NCBI RefSeq assembly: GCF_037975245.1
Contig: NC_092576.1
Location: forward strand, 6,304,001-6,368,000
Direction of reading: 5' to 3'
DNA: 64,000 nt
DNA from: Apostichopus japonicus
Taxonomy: Eukaryota; Echinodermata; Holothuroidea; Aspidochirotida; Stichopodidae
This document shows positions 40,601 to 53,300 of the stretch, in pieces (position 1 is the first letter of the stretch; each line of letters starts with the position of its first letter). The position numbers and the translations under genes are program-made. The notes under the pieces are model-generated. The model did not search any database, was not told the origin of the DNA, and worked only from the letters and a program-made list of their open reading frames with translations.

Positions 40601-43600
40601 TTCATAGATTAACCCCCTGTGTAAGTAGTTTAAGCCACAGATATTCATAGATTAACCCCCTGTGTAAGTATTCAAAGCCACAGATATTCATAGATTAACC
40701 CATGTGTAAGTATTCTGAGCCACAGATATTCATAGTTTAATCCTATTGATAAGTATTCTAAGCCACAGATATTCATAGATTAACCCCCTGTGTAAGTATT
40801 CTAAGCCACAGATATTCATAGATTAACCCCTTTGTAAGTATAATAAGCCACAGATATTCATAGTTTAATCCTATTGATAAGTATTCTAAGCCACAGATAT
40901 TCATAGATTACCCCCTGTGTAAGTAATTTAAGCCACAGATATTCATAGATAAACCCCTTTGTAAGTATAATAAGCCACAGATATTCATAGTTTAATCCTA
41001 TTTGCAAGTATTCTAAGCCGAAGGTGTTCATAGTTTAATCCTATTCGTAAATATTCTAAGCCACAGATATCCATAGCATAATCTTATTTGTATGTATTCT
41101 AAGCCACAGATATTCATAGATTAACCCCCTTTGTAAGTATAATAAGCCACAGATATTCATAGTTTAATCCTATTCGCAAGTATTCTAAGAAGAAGATGTT
41201 CATAGTTTAATCCTATTCGTAAATATTCTAAGCCACAGATATCCATAGCTTAATCTCATTTGTATGTATTCTAAGCCACAGATATTCATAGATTAAACCC
41301 CTGTGTAAGTATTCTAAGCCACAGATATTCATAGATTAACCCCCTGTGTAAGTATTCTAAGCCACAGATATTCATAGATTAACCCCCTGTGTAAGTAATC
41401 TAAGTCACAGATATTCATAGATTAACCCCTTTGTAAGTATAATAAGCCACAGATATTCATAGTTTAATCATATTCGCAAGTATTCTTAGCCGAAGGTGTT
41501 CATAGTTTAATCCTATTCGTAACTATACTAAGCCACAGATATCCATAGCTTAATCTTATTTGTATGTATTCTAAGCCACAGATATTCATAGATTAAACCC
41601 CTGTGTAAGTATTCTAAGCCACAGATATTCATAGATTACCCCCTTTGTAAGTAATCTAAGCCACAGATATTCATAGATTAACCCCTTTGTAAGTATTCTA
41701 AGCCGAAGATGTTCATAGTTTAATCCTATTCGTAAATATTCTAAGCCACAGATATCCATAGCTTAATCTCATTTGTATGTATTCTAAGCCACAGATATTC
41801 CTAGATTAACCCCCTTTGTAAGTATTCTAAGCCACAGATATTCATATATTATTCCCCTGTGTAAGTATTCTAAGCCACAGATATTCATAGATTAACCCCC
41901 TGTGTAAGTATTCTAAGCCACAGAATTTCATAGATTAACCTTCATGTGTAAGTATTCTAAGCCACAGATATTCATAGATTAACCCCCTGTGTAAGTATTC
42001 TAAGCCACAGATATTCATAGATTAACCCCCTGTGTAAGTATAATAAGACACAGATATTCATAGATTAACCCCCTGTGTAAGTATTCTAAGCCACAGATAT
42101 TCATAGCTTAATCCTATTGATAAGTATTCTAAGCCACAGATATTCATAGATTAACCCCCTGTGTAAGTATTCTAAGCCACAGATATTCATAGATTACCCA
42201 CTGTGTAAGTAATCTAAGCCACAGATATTCATAGATTAACCCCTTTGTAAGTATAATAAGCCACATATATTCATAGTTTAATTCTATTCGCAAGTATTCT
42301 AAGCCGAAGTTGTTCATAGTTTAATCCTATTCGTAACTATTCTAAGCCACAGATATCCATAGCTTAATCTTATTTGTATGTATTCTAAGCCAAAGATATT
42401 CATAGATTAACCCCCTGTGTAAGTATTCTAAGCCACAGATATTCATAGATTAACCCCTGTGTAAGTATTCTAAGCCACAGATATTCATAGATTAACCCCC
42501 TGTGTAAGTATTCTAAGCCACAGATATTCATAGATTAACCCCTTTGTAAGTATTCTAAGCCACAGATATTCATAGATTAACCCCCTGTGTAAGTATTCTA
42601 AGCCACAGATATTCATAGATTAACCCCCTGTGTAAGTAATCTAAGCCACAGATATCCATAGCTTAATCTTATTTGTATGTATTCTAAGCCACAGATATTC
42701 ATAGATTAACCCCCTTTGTAAGTATAATAAGCCACAGATATTCATAGTTTAATCCTATTCGCAAGTATTCTAAGCCGAAGATGTTCATAGTTTAATCCTA
42801 TTCGTAAATATTCTAAGCCACAGATATCCATAGCTTAATCTCATTTGTATGTATTCTAAGCCACAGATATTCATAGATTAACCCCCTGTGTAAGTATTCT
42901 AAGCCACAGATATTCATAGATTAACCCCCTGTGTAAGTATTCTAAGCCACAGATATTCATAGATTAACCCCCTGTGTAAGTAATCTAAGTCACAGATATT
43001 CATAGATTAACCCCTTTGTAAGTATAATAAGCCACAGATATTCATAGTTTAATCCTATTCGCAAGTATTCTAAGCCGAAGTTGTTCATAGTTTAATCCAA
43101 TTTGTAACTATTCTAAGCCACAGATATCCATAGCATAATCTTATTTGTATGCATTCTAAGCCACAGATATTCATAGATTACCCCCTTTGTAAGTAATCTA
43201 AGCCACAGATATTCATAGATTAACCCCTTTGTAAGTATAATAAGCCACAGATATTCATAGTTTAATCCTTTTCGCAAGTATTCTAAGCCGAAGTTGTTCA
43301 TAGTTTAATCCAATTCGTAACTATTCTAAGCCACAGATATCCATAGCATAATCTTATTTGTATGCATTCTTAGCCACAGATATTCATAGATTACCCCCTT
43401 TGTAAGTAATCTAAGCCACAGATATTCATAGATTAACCCCCTTTGTAAGTATTCTAAGCCGAAGATGTTCATAGTTTAATCCTATTCGTAAATATTCTAA
43501 GCCACAGATATCCATAGCTTAATCTCATTTGTATGTATTCTAAGCCACAGATATCCATAGCTTAATCTTATTAGTATGTATTCTAAGCCACAGATATTCA

Positions 43601-46600
43601 TAGATTAACCCCCTTTGTAAGTATAATAAGCCACAGATATTCATAGTTTAATCCTATTCGTAAATATTCTAAGCCACAGATATCCATAGCTTAATCTCAT
43701 TTGTATGTATTCTAAGCCACAGATATTCATAGATTACCCCCTTTTTAAGTAATCTAAGCCACAGATATCCATAGATTAACCCCTTTGTAAGTATAATAAG
43801 CCACAGATATTCATAGTTCAATCCTATTCGCAAGTATTCTAAGCCGAAGTTGTTCATAGTTTAATCCAATTCGTAACTATTCTAAGCCACAGATATCCAT
43901 AGCATAATCTTATTTGTATGCATTCTAAGCCACAGATATTCATAGATTACCCACTTTGTAAGTAATCTAAGCCACAGATATTCATAGATTAACCCCCTTT
44001 GTAAGTATTCTAAGCCGAAGATGTTCATAGTTTAATCCTATTCGTAAATATTCTAAGCCACAGATATCCATAGCTTAATCTCATTTGTATGTATTCTAAG
44101 CCACAGATATCCATAGCTTAATCTTATTAGTATGTATTCTAAGCCACAGATATTCATAGATTAACCCCCTTTGTAAGTATAATAAGCCACAGATATTCAT
44201 AGTTTAATCCTATTCGCAAGTATTCTAAGCCGAAGGTGTTCATAGTTTAATCCTATTCGTAAATATTCTAAGCCACAGATATCCATAGCTTAATCTCATT
44301 TGTATGTATTCCAAGCCACAGATATTCATAGATTAACCCCCTGTGAAAGTATTCTAAGCCACAGATATTCATAGATTAACCCCCTGTGTAAGTATTCTAA
44401 GCCACAGATATTCATAGATTAACCCCCTGTGTAAGTATTCTAAGCCACAGAATTTCATAGATTAACCCCCATGTGTAAGTATTCTAAGCCACAGATATTC
44501 ATAGATTATCCCCTGTATAAGTAATCTTAGCCACAGATATTCATAGATTAACCCCCTGTGTAAGTATAATAAGCCACAGATATTCATAGTTTAATCCTAT
44601 TTGCAAGTATTCTAAGCCGAAGATGTTCATAGTTTAATCCTATTCGTAAATATTCTAAGCCACAGATATCCATAGATTAATCTCATTTGTATGTATTCTA
44701 AGCCACAGATATCCATAGATTAACCCCCTTTGTAAGTATAATAAGCCACAGATATTCATAGTTTAATCCTATTCGCAAGTATTCTAAGCCGAAGATGTTC
44801 ATAGTTTAATCCTATTCGTAAATATTCTAAGCCACAGATATCCATAGCTTAATCTCATTTGTATGTATTCTAAGCCACAGATATTCATAGATTAACCCCC
44901 TTTGTAAGTATTCTAAGCCACAGATATTCATAGATTATTCCCCTGTGTAAGTATTCTAAGCCACAGATATTCATAGATTAACCCCCTGTGTAAGTATTCT
45001 AAGCCACAGAATTTCATAGATTAACCCCCATGTGTAAGTATTCTAAGCCACAGATATTCATAGATTAAGCAAATGTGTAAGTATTCTAAGCCACAGATAT
45101 TCATAGATTAACTCCCTGTATAAGTATTCTAAGCCACAGATATTCATAGATTAACCCCTGTGTAAGTATAATAAGCCACAGATATTCATAGTTTAATCCT
45201 ATTCGCAAGTATTCTAAGCCGAAGGTGTTCATAGTTTAATCCTATTCGTAAATATTCTAAGCCACAGATATCCATAGCATAATCTTATTTGTATGCATTC
45301 TAAGCCACATATATTTCATAGATTTACCCCCTTTGTAAGTATAATAAGCCACAGATATTCATAGTTTAATCCTATTCGCAAGTATTCTAAGCCGAAGATG
45401 TTCATAGTTTAATCCTATTCGTAAATATTCTAAGCCACAGATATCCATAGCTTAATCTCATTTGTATATATTCTAAGCCACAGATATTCATAGATTAACC
45501 CCCTTTGTAAGTATTCTAAGCCACAGATATTCATATATTATTCCCCTGTGTAAGTATTCTAAGCCACAGATATTCATAGATTAACCCCCTGTGTAAGTAT
45601 TCTAAGCCACAGAATTTCATAGATTAACCTTCATGTGTAAGTATTCTAAGCCACAGATATTCATAGATTAAGCAAATGTGTAAGTATTCTAAGCCACAGA
45701 TATTCATAGATTAACTCCCTGTATAAGTATTCTAAGCCACAGATATTCATAGATTAACCCCTGTGTAAGTATGATAAGCCACGGATATTCATAGTTTAAT
45801 CCTATTCGCAAGTATTCTAAGCCGAAGGTGTTCATAGTTTAATCCTATTCGTAACTATTCTAAGCCACAGATATCCATAGCATAATCTTATTTGTATGCA
45901 TTCTAAGCCACAGATATTCATAGATTAACCCCCTTTGTAAGTATAATAAGCCACAGATATTCATAGTTTAATCCTATTCCCAAGTATTCTAAGCCGAAGA
46001 TGTTCATAGTTTAATCCTATTCGTAAATATTCTAAGCCACTGATATTCATAGATTAATCTTTTTTGTAAGTATTCTAAGCCACAGATATTCATAGATTAA
46101 CCCCTGTGTAAGTATTCTAAGCCACAGATATTCATAGATTAACTCCCTGTGTAAGTAGTCTAAGCCACAGATATTCATAGATTAACCCCGTGTGTAAGTA
46201 TTCTAAGCCACAGATATTCATAGATTAACCCTTGTGTAAGTAGTCTAAGCCACAGATATTCATAGATTAACCCCCTTTGTAAGTATTCTAAGCCACAGAT
46301 ATTCATAGATTAACCCCATGTGTGAGTATTCTAAGCCACAGATATTCATAGTTTAATCTTATTTGTAAGTATTCTAAGCCACAGATATTCATAGATTAAC
46401 CCCTGTGTAAGTAATCTAAGCCACAGATATTCATAGATTAACCCATGTGTAAGTATTCTAAGCCATAGATATTCATAGATTAACCCCATGTGTAAGTATT
46501 CTAAGCCACAGATATTCATAGATTAACCCATGTGTAAGTATTCTAAGCCACAGATATTCATAGTTTAATCCTATTGATAAGTATTCTAAGACACAGACAT

Positions 46601-48128
46601 TCATAGATTAACCCCTTTGTAAGTATAATAAGCCACAGATATTCATAGTTTAATCCTATTCGCAAGTATTCTAAGCCGAAGGTGTTCATAGTTTAATCCT
46701 ATTCGCAACTATTCTAAGCCACAGATATTCATAGATTAACCCATGTGTAAGTATTCTAAGCCACAGATATTCATAGTTTAATCCTATTGATAAGTATTCT
46801 AAGCCACAGATATTCATAGATTAACCCCCTTGTGTAAGTAATCTAAGCCACAAATATTCATAGTTTAATCCTATTGATAAGTATTCTAAGCCACAGATAT
46901 TCATAGCTTAATCTTATTTGTAAGTATTCTAAGCCACAGATATTCATAGATTAACCCCCTTGTGTAAGTATTCTAAGCCACAGATATTCATAGATTAACC
47001 CCCTGTGTAAGTATTCTAAGCCACAGATATTCATAGATTAACCTCCTGTGTAAGTATTCTAAGCCACAGATATTCATAGATTAACCCCCTGTGTTATTAT
47101 TCTAAGCCACAGATATTCATAGATTAACCCCTTGTGTTAGTATTCTAAGCCACAGATATTCATAGATTAACCCCCTGTGTTAGTATTCTAAGCCACAGAT
47201 ATTCATAGATTAACCCCCTGTGTAAGTATTGTAAGCCACAGATATTTATAGATTAACCCCCTGTGTAAGTATTCTAAGCCACAGATATTCATAGAATAAC
47301 CCCCTGAGTTTGTATTCTAAGCCACAGATATTCATAGATTAACCCCCTGTGTAAGTATTCTAAGCCACAGATATTCCGTGTAAGTATTCTAAGCCACAGA
47401 TATTCATAGTTTAATCCTATTGATAAGTATTCTAAGCCACAGATATTCATAAATTAACCCCATGTGTAAGTATTCTAAGCCACAGATATTCATAGTTTAA
47501 CCCACTGTGTAAGTATTCTAAGCCACAGATATTCATAGATTAATCCTATTAATAAGTATTCTAACCCACATATATTCATAGTTTAATCCTTTTCTTAAGT
47601 TTTCTAAGCCACAAATATTCATAGTTTAATTTTAATCATAAGTATTCTAAGCCACAGATATTCATAGTTTGATCATATTCGTAATTATTTTATGCCACGT
47701 TATTCATAGTTTATTCTTATTCGTAAGTATTCTAAGCCTCAGATATTAATAGTTTTATACTATTGATGAGTATTCTAACCTGTGATATTCATAGTTTAAT
47801 CCTATATGTCAGTTTTCTTAGTCACAGATATTCATAGTTTAAGTAAATTCGTAAGTATTCTAAGTCACAGATATTCTTAGTTCAAGTATATTCGTAAGTA
47901 TTCTAAGCCACATAGCCTATATTTATAGTTTAATCATATTTATAAGTATTTTAAGCCACAGATATTCATAGTTTAATCCTATTCGTAAGTTTTCTAACCC
48001 ACAAATAATCATAGTTTAATTTTAATCATAAGTATTCTATGCCACAGCTATTCTTAGTTTAATCCTATTCGTAAGCATTCTTAGCCACATATATTCATAT
48101 CGTTTAATCCTATTCGTAAGTATTCTGA
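28650..48128. repeat. Satellite subfamily B, 42-43-bp unit, higher-order arranged
   Basis: Units have the core AAGCCACAGATATTCATAG with second halves ATTAACCCCCTGTGTAAG, TTTAATCCTATTCGCAAG or CTTAATCTCATTTGTATG, then TATTCT. A sister unit has GCCGAAGGTGTTCATAG. Long blocks are repeated nearly exactly: offset 1199 bp (30.5-33.1 kb), 2436 bp (34.3-38.5 kb) and 1755 bp (38.7-42 kb). The last 500 bp decay into loosely related units. No gene lies inside. Minus-strand frames with period 14 residues are satellite artefacts. Confidence 0.97.
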
Positions 48129-48250
48129 GCGTCTGAGCGCGTCTGCGGTTGTCTGCGATTGTATGCGACTGTCTCATTGGCTGATAGGCCACGTGCCTGA
48201 TAGGCTGCGCACCTGATTGTCTGCGTGTATGATTGTCTGCGCGTCTGCTT
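48127..48250. repeat. GC-richer short repeats at the satellite edge
   Basis: Irregular copies of GTCTGCG-TTG and GCCTGATAGGC sit at the right border of the array, a sharp change from its AT-rich composition. Confidence 0.6.
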
Positions 48251-50120
48251 TATCCGATTGATAATTTAAAGCAGCTTATTAACAAGAATAAATTGTTACT
48301 TGTGTATGAGGTCCGTATGTGTGTATACAGTGTTGCATTGCGAATCAAGCTTCCTACTGCAAAACTAGGTTCACAAATCCATATACAGGCTAGACTGTCT
48401 AGGACTCTAGGTGCTGAGATGGGTACGAGACCGGAACCAGACCAAACGAAAATACTGCTGAGGGCTGTTTTCCAACTATTTGAAACACCCGATGTGTAAC
48501 CTATTAAGAAGGTATCAATGGAACTAACTCCTCGCCAGGTCCTACGGGACGAAAAGAGGGCATGGGCAGGGCCTAGGGGGGCAGTTCCTCAGGCGCTCAA
48601 CCATGATATCGTTTTTTTTCTTTGCCATTATTAATCAACCTTGTGGGAATGGAACTAACTATACACGTGTGCAATTTGGCGGTAACAATGTATGCATCAA
48701 CATATTAAAATCAACGGCGTAGTGTCATTTTCTGAACGTCACCGGTAGAGTCCCATCGAATACAATAGCGTTATAATTAAATTAATAATACTAATTCATT
48801 AACTTTGTTAAGGGAGGAAACAAAGCATAAAAAGATATTTCACTGAACAACTGTGATAACAATAAATGTTTGTTTGAAATTCCTTTGATGGGTTCCTTTT
48901 ATTTCCAAAATCGACAGTTTGGGAATTGAAAATACATTTCAAGAAGATAACTACATTCCTCTGTTTCCATGCAAAATAAGACAGATTTAACACTTTACTG
49001 TCCTTTTTTCAATAAAGGGAACATTAGGAAATGAATATCAGGTATGTAAAGCAAGAAAATAATAAAAATTATCATCAATAATTTCTTTCAGGAATCTGCG
49101 AGATCATTGAGGTCAAACGAAGACCTATACACTGAGTATCGATAAACTGTATAATATCTGATACTAAACGTAAGTAGGATGGTGAGTATAGAAATTTCGG
49201 AAAGCTAGGAGTACAAATGTATGTTTATTTTTAATGCTGAGTTTGTATACTGTGGTTTAGTTCGGTTCTTCAACTAAGTGTGGTCCAGATTCGGTCAGGC
49301 TGGGATAAATGAGAGGTGTAAAGGCCTCGAGTCAAAACGCAGTCGAAAGTGAAGATAGTTTTAACCTCATGGCAGTGTAAATAGATGTTTAAAGATTACT
49401 GTATAATTCCGGGAAAATCTGTGAAAAATTCTTGCAAAGAGCCTCATAATAACATGTTTTCTCTTTTTACTGTATCAATGTTAGCTGTCTTCGTTGAAGC
49501 CTGTGTAAGTTAAAACTGCCGTTGCTAAATTCTGACTTTGAAACGCGGAAGCTATAAGTGCAGTTATACATATTGAGAACATAGTTCGTGAAGCTATAGG
49601 GGAGCCGTGGAGTTATATTATACCACAATACAAAACATATACAGTGGTTTCGTGGTAAGGAAAGAAGCCATTACTGGTAAAAAATTTAGGCTATGTGAGT
49701 CAATGATTTTGTATTCTCACAACCAAAACGATTCCTTAAAACATATGATATTTGAAACCAATTCGAAAAACATTAGCTTATCAATGAACACCAGTTACAC
49801 CTTCCCTTGTAATGACAAGACTGGTGATAGATTTTTGCCGTTTTTCTATTGTTTTATGAGAATTACGCTGAAGAAAAGAAACAATTTTCATCCGGAAATG
49901 AAGAAGTAAAAACTTGCTTTCCCGAAAGAGTCTCTTCTTCGAGTATTTCAAACAGACTATAGGCTATGACGTCACGTCACAAAGTCGCCGAATGACACGG
50001 ATAGGTTACGCGATATTGAGGGATATCAAATGAAAATAATAGGATAAGAAAGGTTAAAGGCTAAAGGCTAAAGGAGACACAAACTGAAATAGCATTATTG
50101 TGAAAACCCGATAAAGTTTG
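48250..50120. other. No recognised gene
   Basis: AT-rich single-copy DNA. A 100-codon plus-strand frame at 49607-49909 starts MELYYTTIQNIYSGF; it has no splice support and no recognised family. Confidence 0.4.
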
Positions 50121-50123
50121 TTG

Positions 50124-50150
50124 AACCCTTCGCCAAAACAGCGAAGGGTT
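50124..50150. other. 10-bp stem hairpin downstream of SL3
   Basis: AACCCTTCGC-CAAAACA-GCGAAGGGTT is a perfect 10-bp stem with a 7-nt loop, 126 bases after the SL3 stop. If it lies in the 3' untranslated region it could be a structural element. It does not match the histone stem-loop. Confidence 0.35.
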
Positions 50151-50275
50151 TGTGTCCTACAGTATAGATGCTACAAATTGAATAAAACGTGTGCTTCGGA
50201 CATGCTAAATACTCCATTAGTGAGAGATCTCCGTCGATGTGTCCACACAGAGGTGCTCCAGGGGAACTCGGCGAT

Positions 50276-50354
50276 TTAAGAATGGGAGTCGGAATTAAAT
50301 ATATCCATGTACATGTACATCTGACCGTTGATCCGTTTCCACAGGGCAATAAAT
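50276..50354 (-). CDS. SL3 terminal exon 4
   Basis: Acceptor TTTCCCTACAG; one base completes lysine, then FIALWKRINGQMYMYMDIF, NSDSHS and TAA. Its match to SL1 exon 4 (LWKR-NG---Y-DIFN) confirms both terminal exons. Confidence 0.88.
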
Positions 50355-53300
50355 CTGTAGGGAAATATGAGATAAATTAACAGGGACAATTATAATGGTG
50401 AATCTTACGAGGACTTGCTGTCCTAACTAGATAAAAAATAAAGCCCTCATGCAGTGTCATGTGACGAGTTGACCATACCGTTCCATTGGTCGTGAGACTT
50501 TTCACCAATCGAAATGCAACCAACATATTATGTCAATGACAAGCCTAAAGTATCTTACTGCCTGCCTCAAACTCAGCCACAATACTACTTCATGTACTGT
50601 CAGGCTGAAGGTAAGCTTCAATACATCAAGTATTATTATTCTCATACTGAACCAAAATACCTCAAATACTGCCCCCAACTTGCTAAACCACAATATGGAA
50701 CGCACAGTCACCATCTAGCTAAACCGCAATACCCCAGATACTGCCACCAACAAGCTTAACCACAATATGGAACGCACAGCCACCATCTAGCTAAACCTCA
50801 AAACCTCAAATACTGCCACCAACAAGTTTAACCACAATACGGAACGCACAACCACCATCTAGCTAAAACCTCAATACCTCAAATACTGCCATCAACTAGC
50901 TAAACCACAACATGGAACGCACAGCCACCATCTAGCTAAACCTGAATACCTTTAATACTGCCTACCTCCAAATAGACTTCCACACTCTTCTTAATATTAT
51001 CATTAAGCGACTACCCACTCCTTGCGTTCTGTCACTCTCAAACTAAACCACGTACCTCCAGTACAGTCACGCAATAACCGTAGCTCAAACCTCAAATACT
51101 GCAACCCTTTAAAATAGACCCCCGGTCGTACCCCTGGTACTATCCTCATCAAGTGAAGCCCATATTTCTCAAATACTTCCACCCTGTACTCTACTTAATG
51201 TACTCTACTTAATGTACTCTAATGTACTCTATTTAATGCAATATAACTCTTCGGATTTACAGCTACACTACACAGACTGTAAGTTTCGTTACAAACACTA
51301 ATCTAGAATGCGGTGCCTGCAAACCTTATGTAGACATAACACTCCACTGTACTCTGTACTATATGATGCTGCCCCTGAGTAGAAAAACATGAATACATCA
51401 TACAATGTCACCATCAAGATTAACATTTGTACCTATTAAGCTGACGAACGCAAAGTAAAAATTTTCAAAACAAACATAATATATGTTTTGGACACCAATT
51501 AGGAGCTTTCTTCGTGAATTAATAATAAACAGAGAGGAATAGATAGTTCCCTATAACGTAGTGATAAAGCAACGTAACTAATTGTCTGGCAGGCTTACTT
51601 TCTCTGAACTATTACATCAACATTGTCAAATAAAGGCCATTAAGCAAGAAAGGGATACTTAAGTCAACAGAACTAGTTATAAAGTGACTTTCTGCCGTCT
51701 ATTTTTGACAGCACCCAAGGTGATGTCATGAGTATCTCAGAACTAGCTATGAAATGATTTACGTCCCTTTAGTTTCGAAAGCACCCGGGGCATATCAGAA
51801 AGATGTACATCAGTCAACAGAGCTAGTTATGCAGAGGAGTTATCACGTCAACAGAAGTGGTTGTAAAAATGACTTACTCAACCTTATCTCTGATATTATC
51901 CGAAGCCATTGCAGGGAAGGTATACCTAAGTCAACAGAACTATTTATAAAGTGACTTATATACTCTTATTTTCGACAGCACTCGAGACAATAGCAAGAAC
52001 TCGATCCCTAGATCAATAGAACTAGCTATGAAGTGATTTACGTCCCTTTAGTTTCGAAAGCAACCGGGGCATATCAGAAAGATGTACATCAGTCAACAGA
52101 GCTTGTAATACAGGGAGATACCTACGTCAACAGAAGTGGTTGTAAAAATGACTTACTCAACCTTATCTCTGACATTATCCGAGGCCATTGCATGGAAGGT
52201 ATACCTAAGTCAACAGAACTATTTATAAAGTGACTTATATACTCTTATATTCGACAGCACTCGAGACAATAGCAAGAACGCGACCCCTATATTTCGACAG
52301 CACCCAATGTGACGGTAGGAGTATCTCAGTCAACAGAACTAGCTATGAAGTGATTTGCTTCCCTATATTTCGACAGCACCCAATGTGACGGTAGGAGTAT
52401 CTCAGTCAACAGAACTAGCTATGAAGTGATTTGCTTCCCTATATTTCGACAGCACCCAATGTGACGGTAGGAGTATCTCAGTCAACAGAACTAGCTATGA
52501 AGTGATTTGCTTCCCTATATTTCGACAGCACCCAATGTGACGGTAGGAGTATCTCAGTCAACAGAACTAGCTATGAAGTGATTTACTTCCCCTATTTTCG
52601 ACAGCACCCAATGTGACGGTAGGAGTATCTCAGTCAACAGAACTAGCTATGAAGTGATTTGCTTCCCTATATTTCGACAGCACCCAATGTGACGGTAGGA
52701 GTATCTCAGTCAACAGAACTAGCTATGAAGTGATTTGCTTCCCTATATTTCGACAGCACCCAATGTGACGGTAGGAGTATCTCAGTCAACAGAACTAGCT
52801 ATGAAGTGATTTGCTTCCCTATATTTCGACAGCACCCAATGTGACGGTAGGAGTATCTCAGTCAACAGAACTAGCTATGAAGTGATTTGCTTCCCTATAT
52901 TTCGACAGCACCCAATGTGACGGTAGGAGTATCTCAGTCAACAGAACTAGCTATGAAGTGATTTACTTCCCCTATTTTCGACAGCACCCAATGTGACGGT
53001 AGGAGTATCTCAGTCAACAGAACTAGCTATGAAGTGATTTGCTTCCCTATATTTCGACAGCACCCAATGTGACGGTAGGAGTATCTCAGTCAACAGAACT
53101 AGCTATGAAGTGATTTACTTCCCCTATTTTCGACAGCACCCAATGTGACGGTAGGAGTATCTCAGTCAACAGAACTAGCTATGAAGTGATTTGCTTCCCT
53201 ATATTTCGACAGCACCCAATGTGACGGTAGGAGTATCTCAGTCAACAGAACTAGCTATGAAGTGATTTGCTTCCCTATATTTCGACAGCACCCAATGTGA

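Noticed and set aside
35855-43857. Minus-strand frames of 62-71 codons with repeated YEYLWLRILTQ motifs (35855, 38291, 43113, 43669)
   Set aside because: They arise because some satellite units are 42 bp, so a frame stays open for a few units. They have no splice or start support and shift frame at every 43-bp unit.
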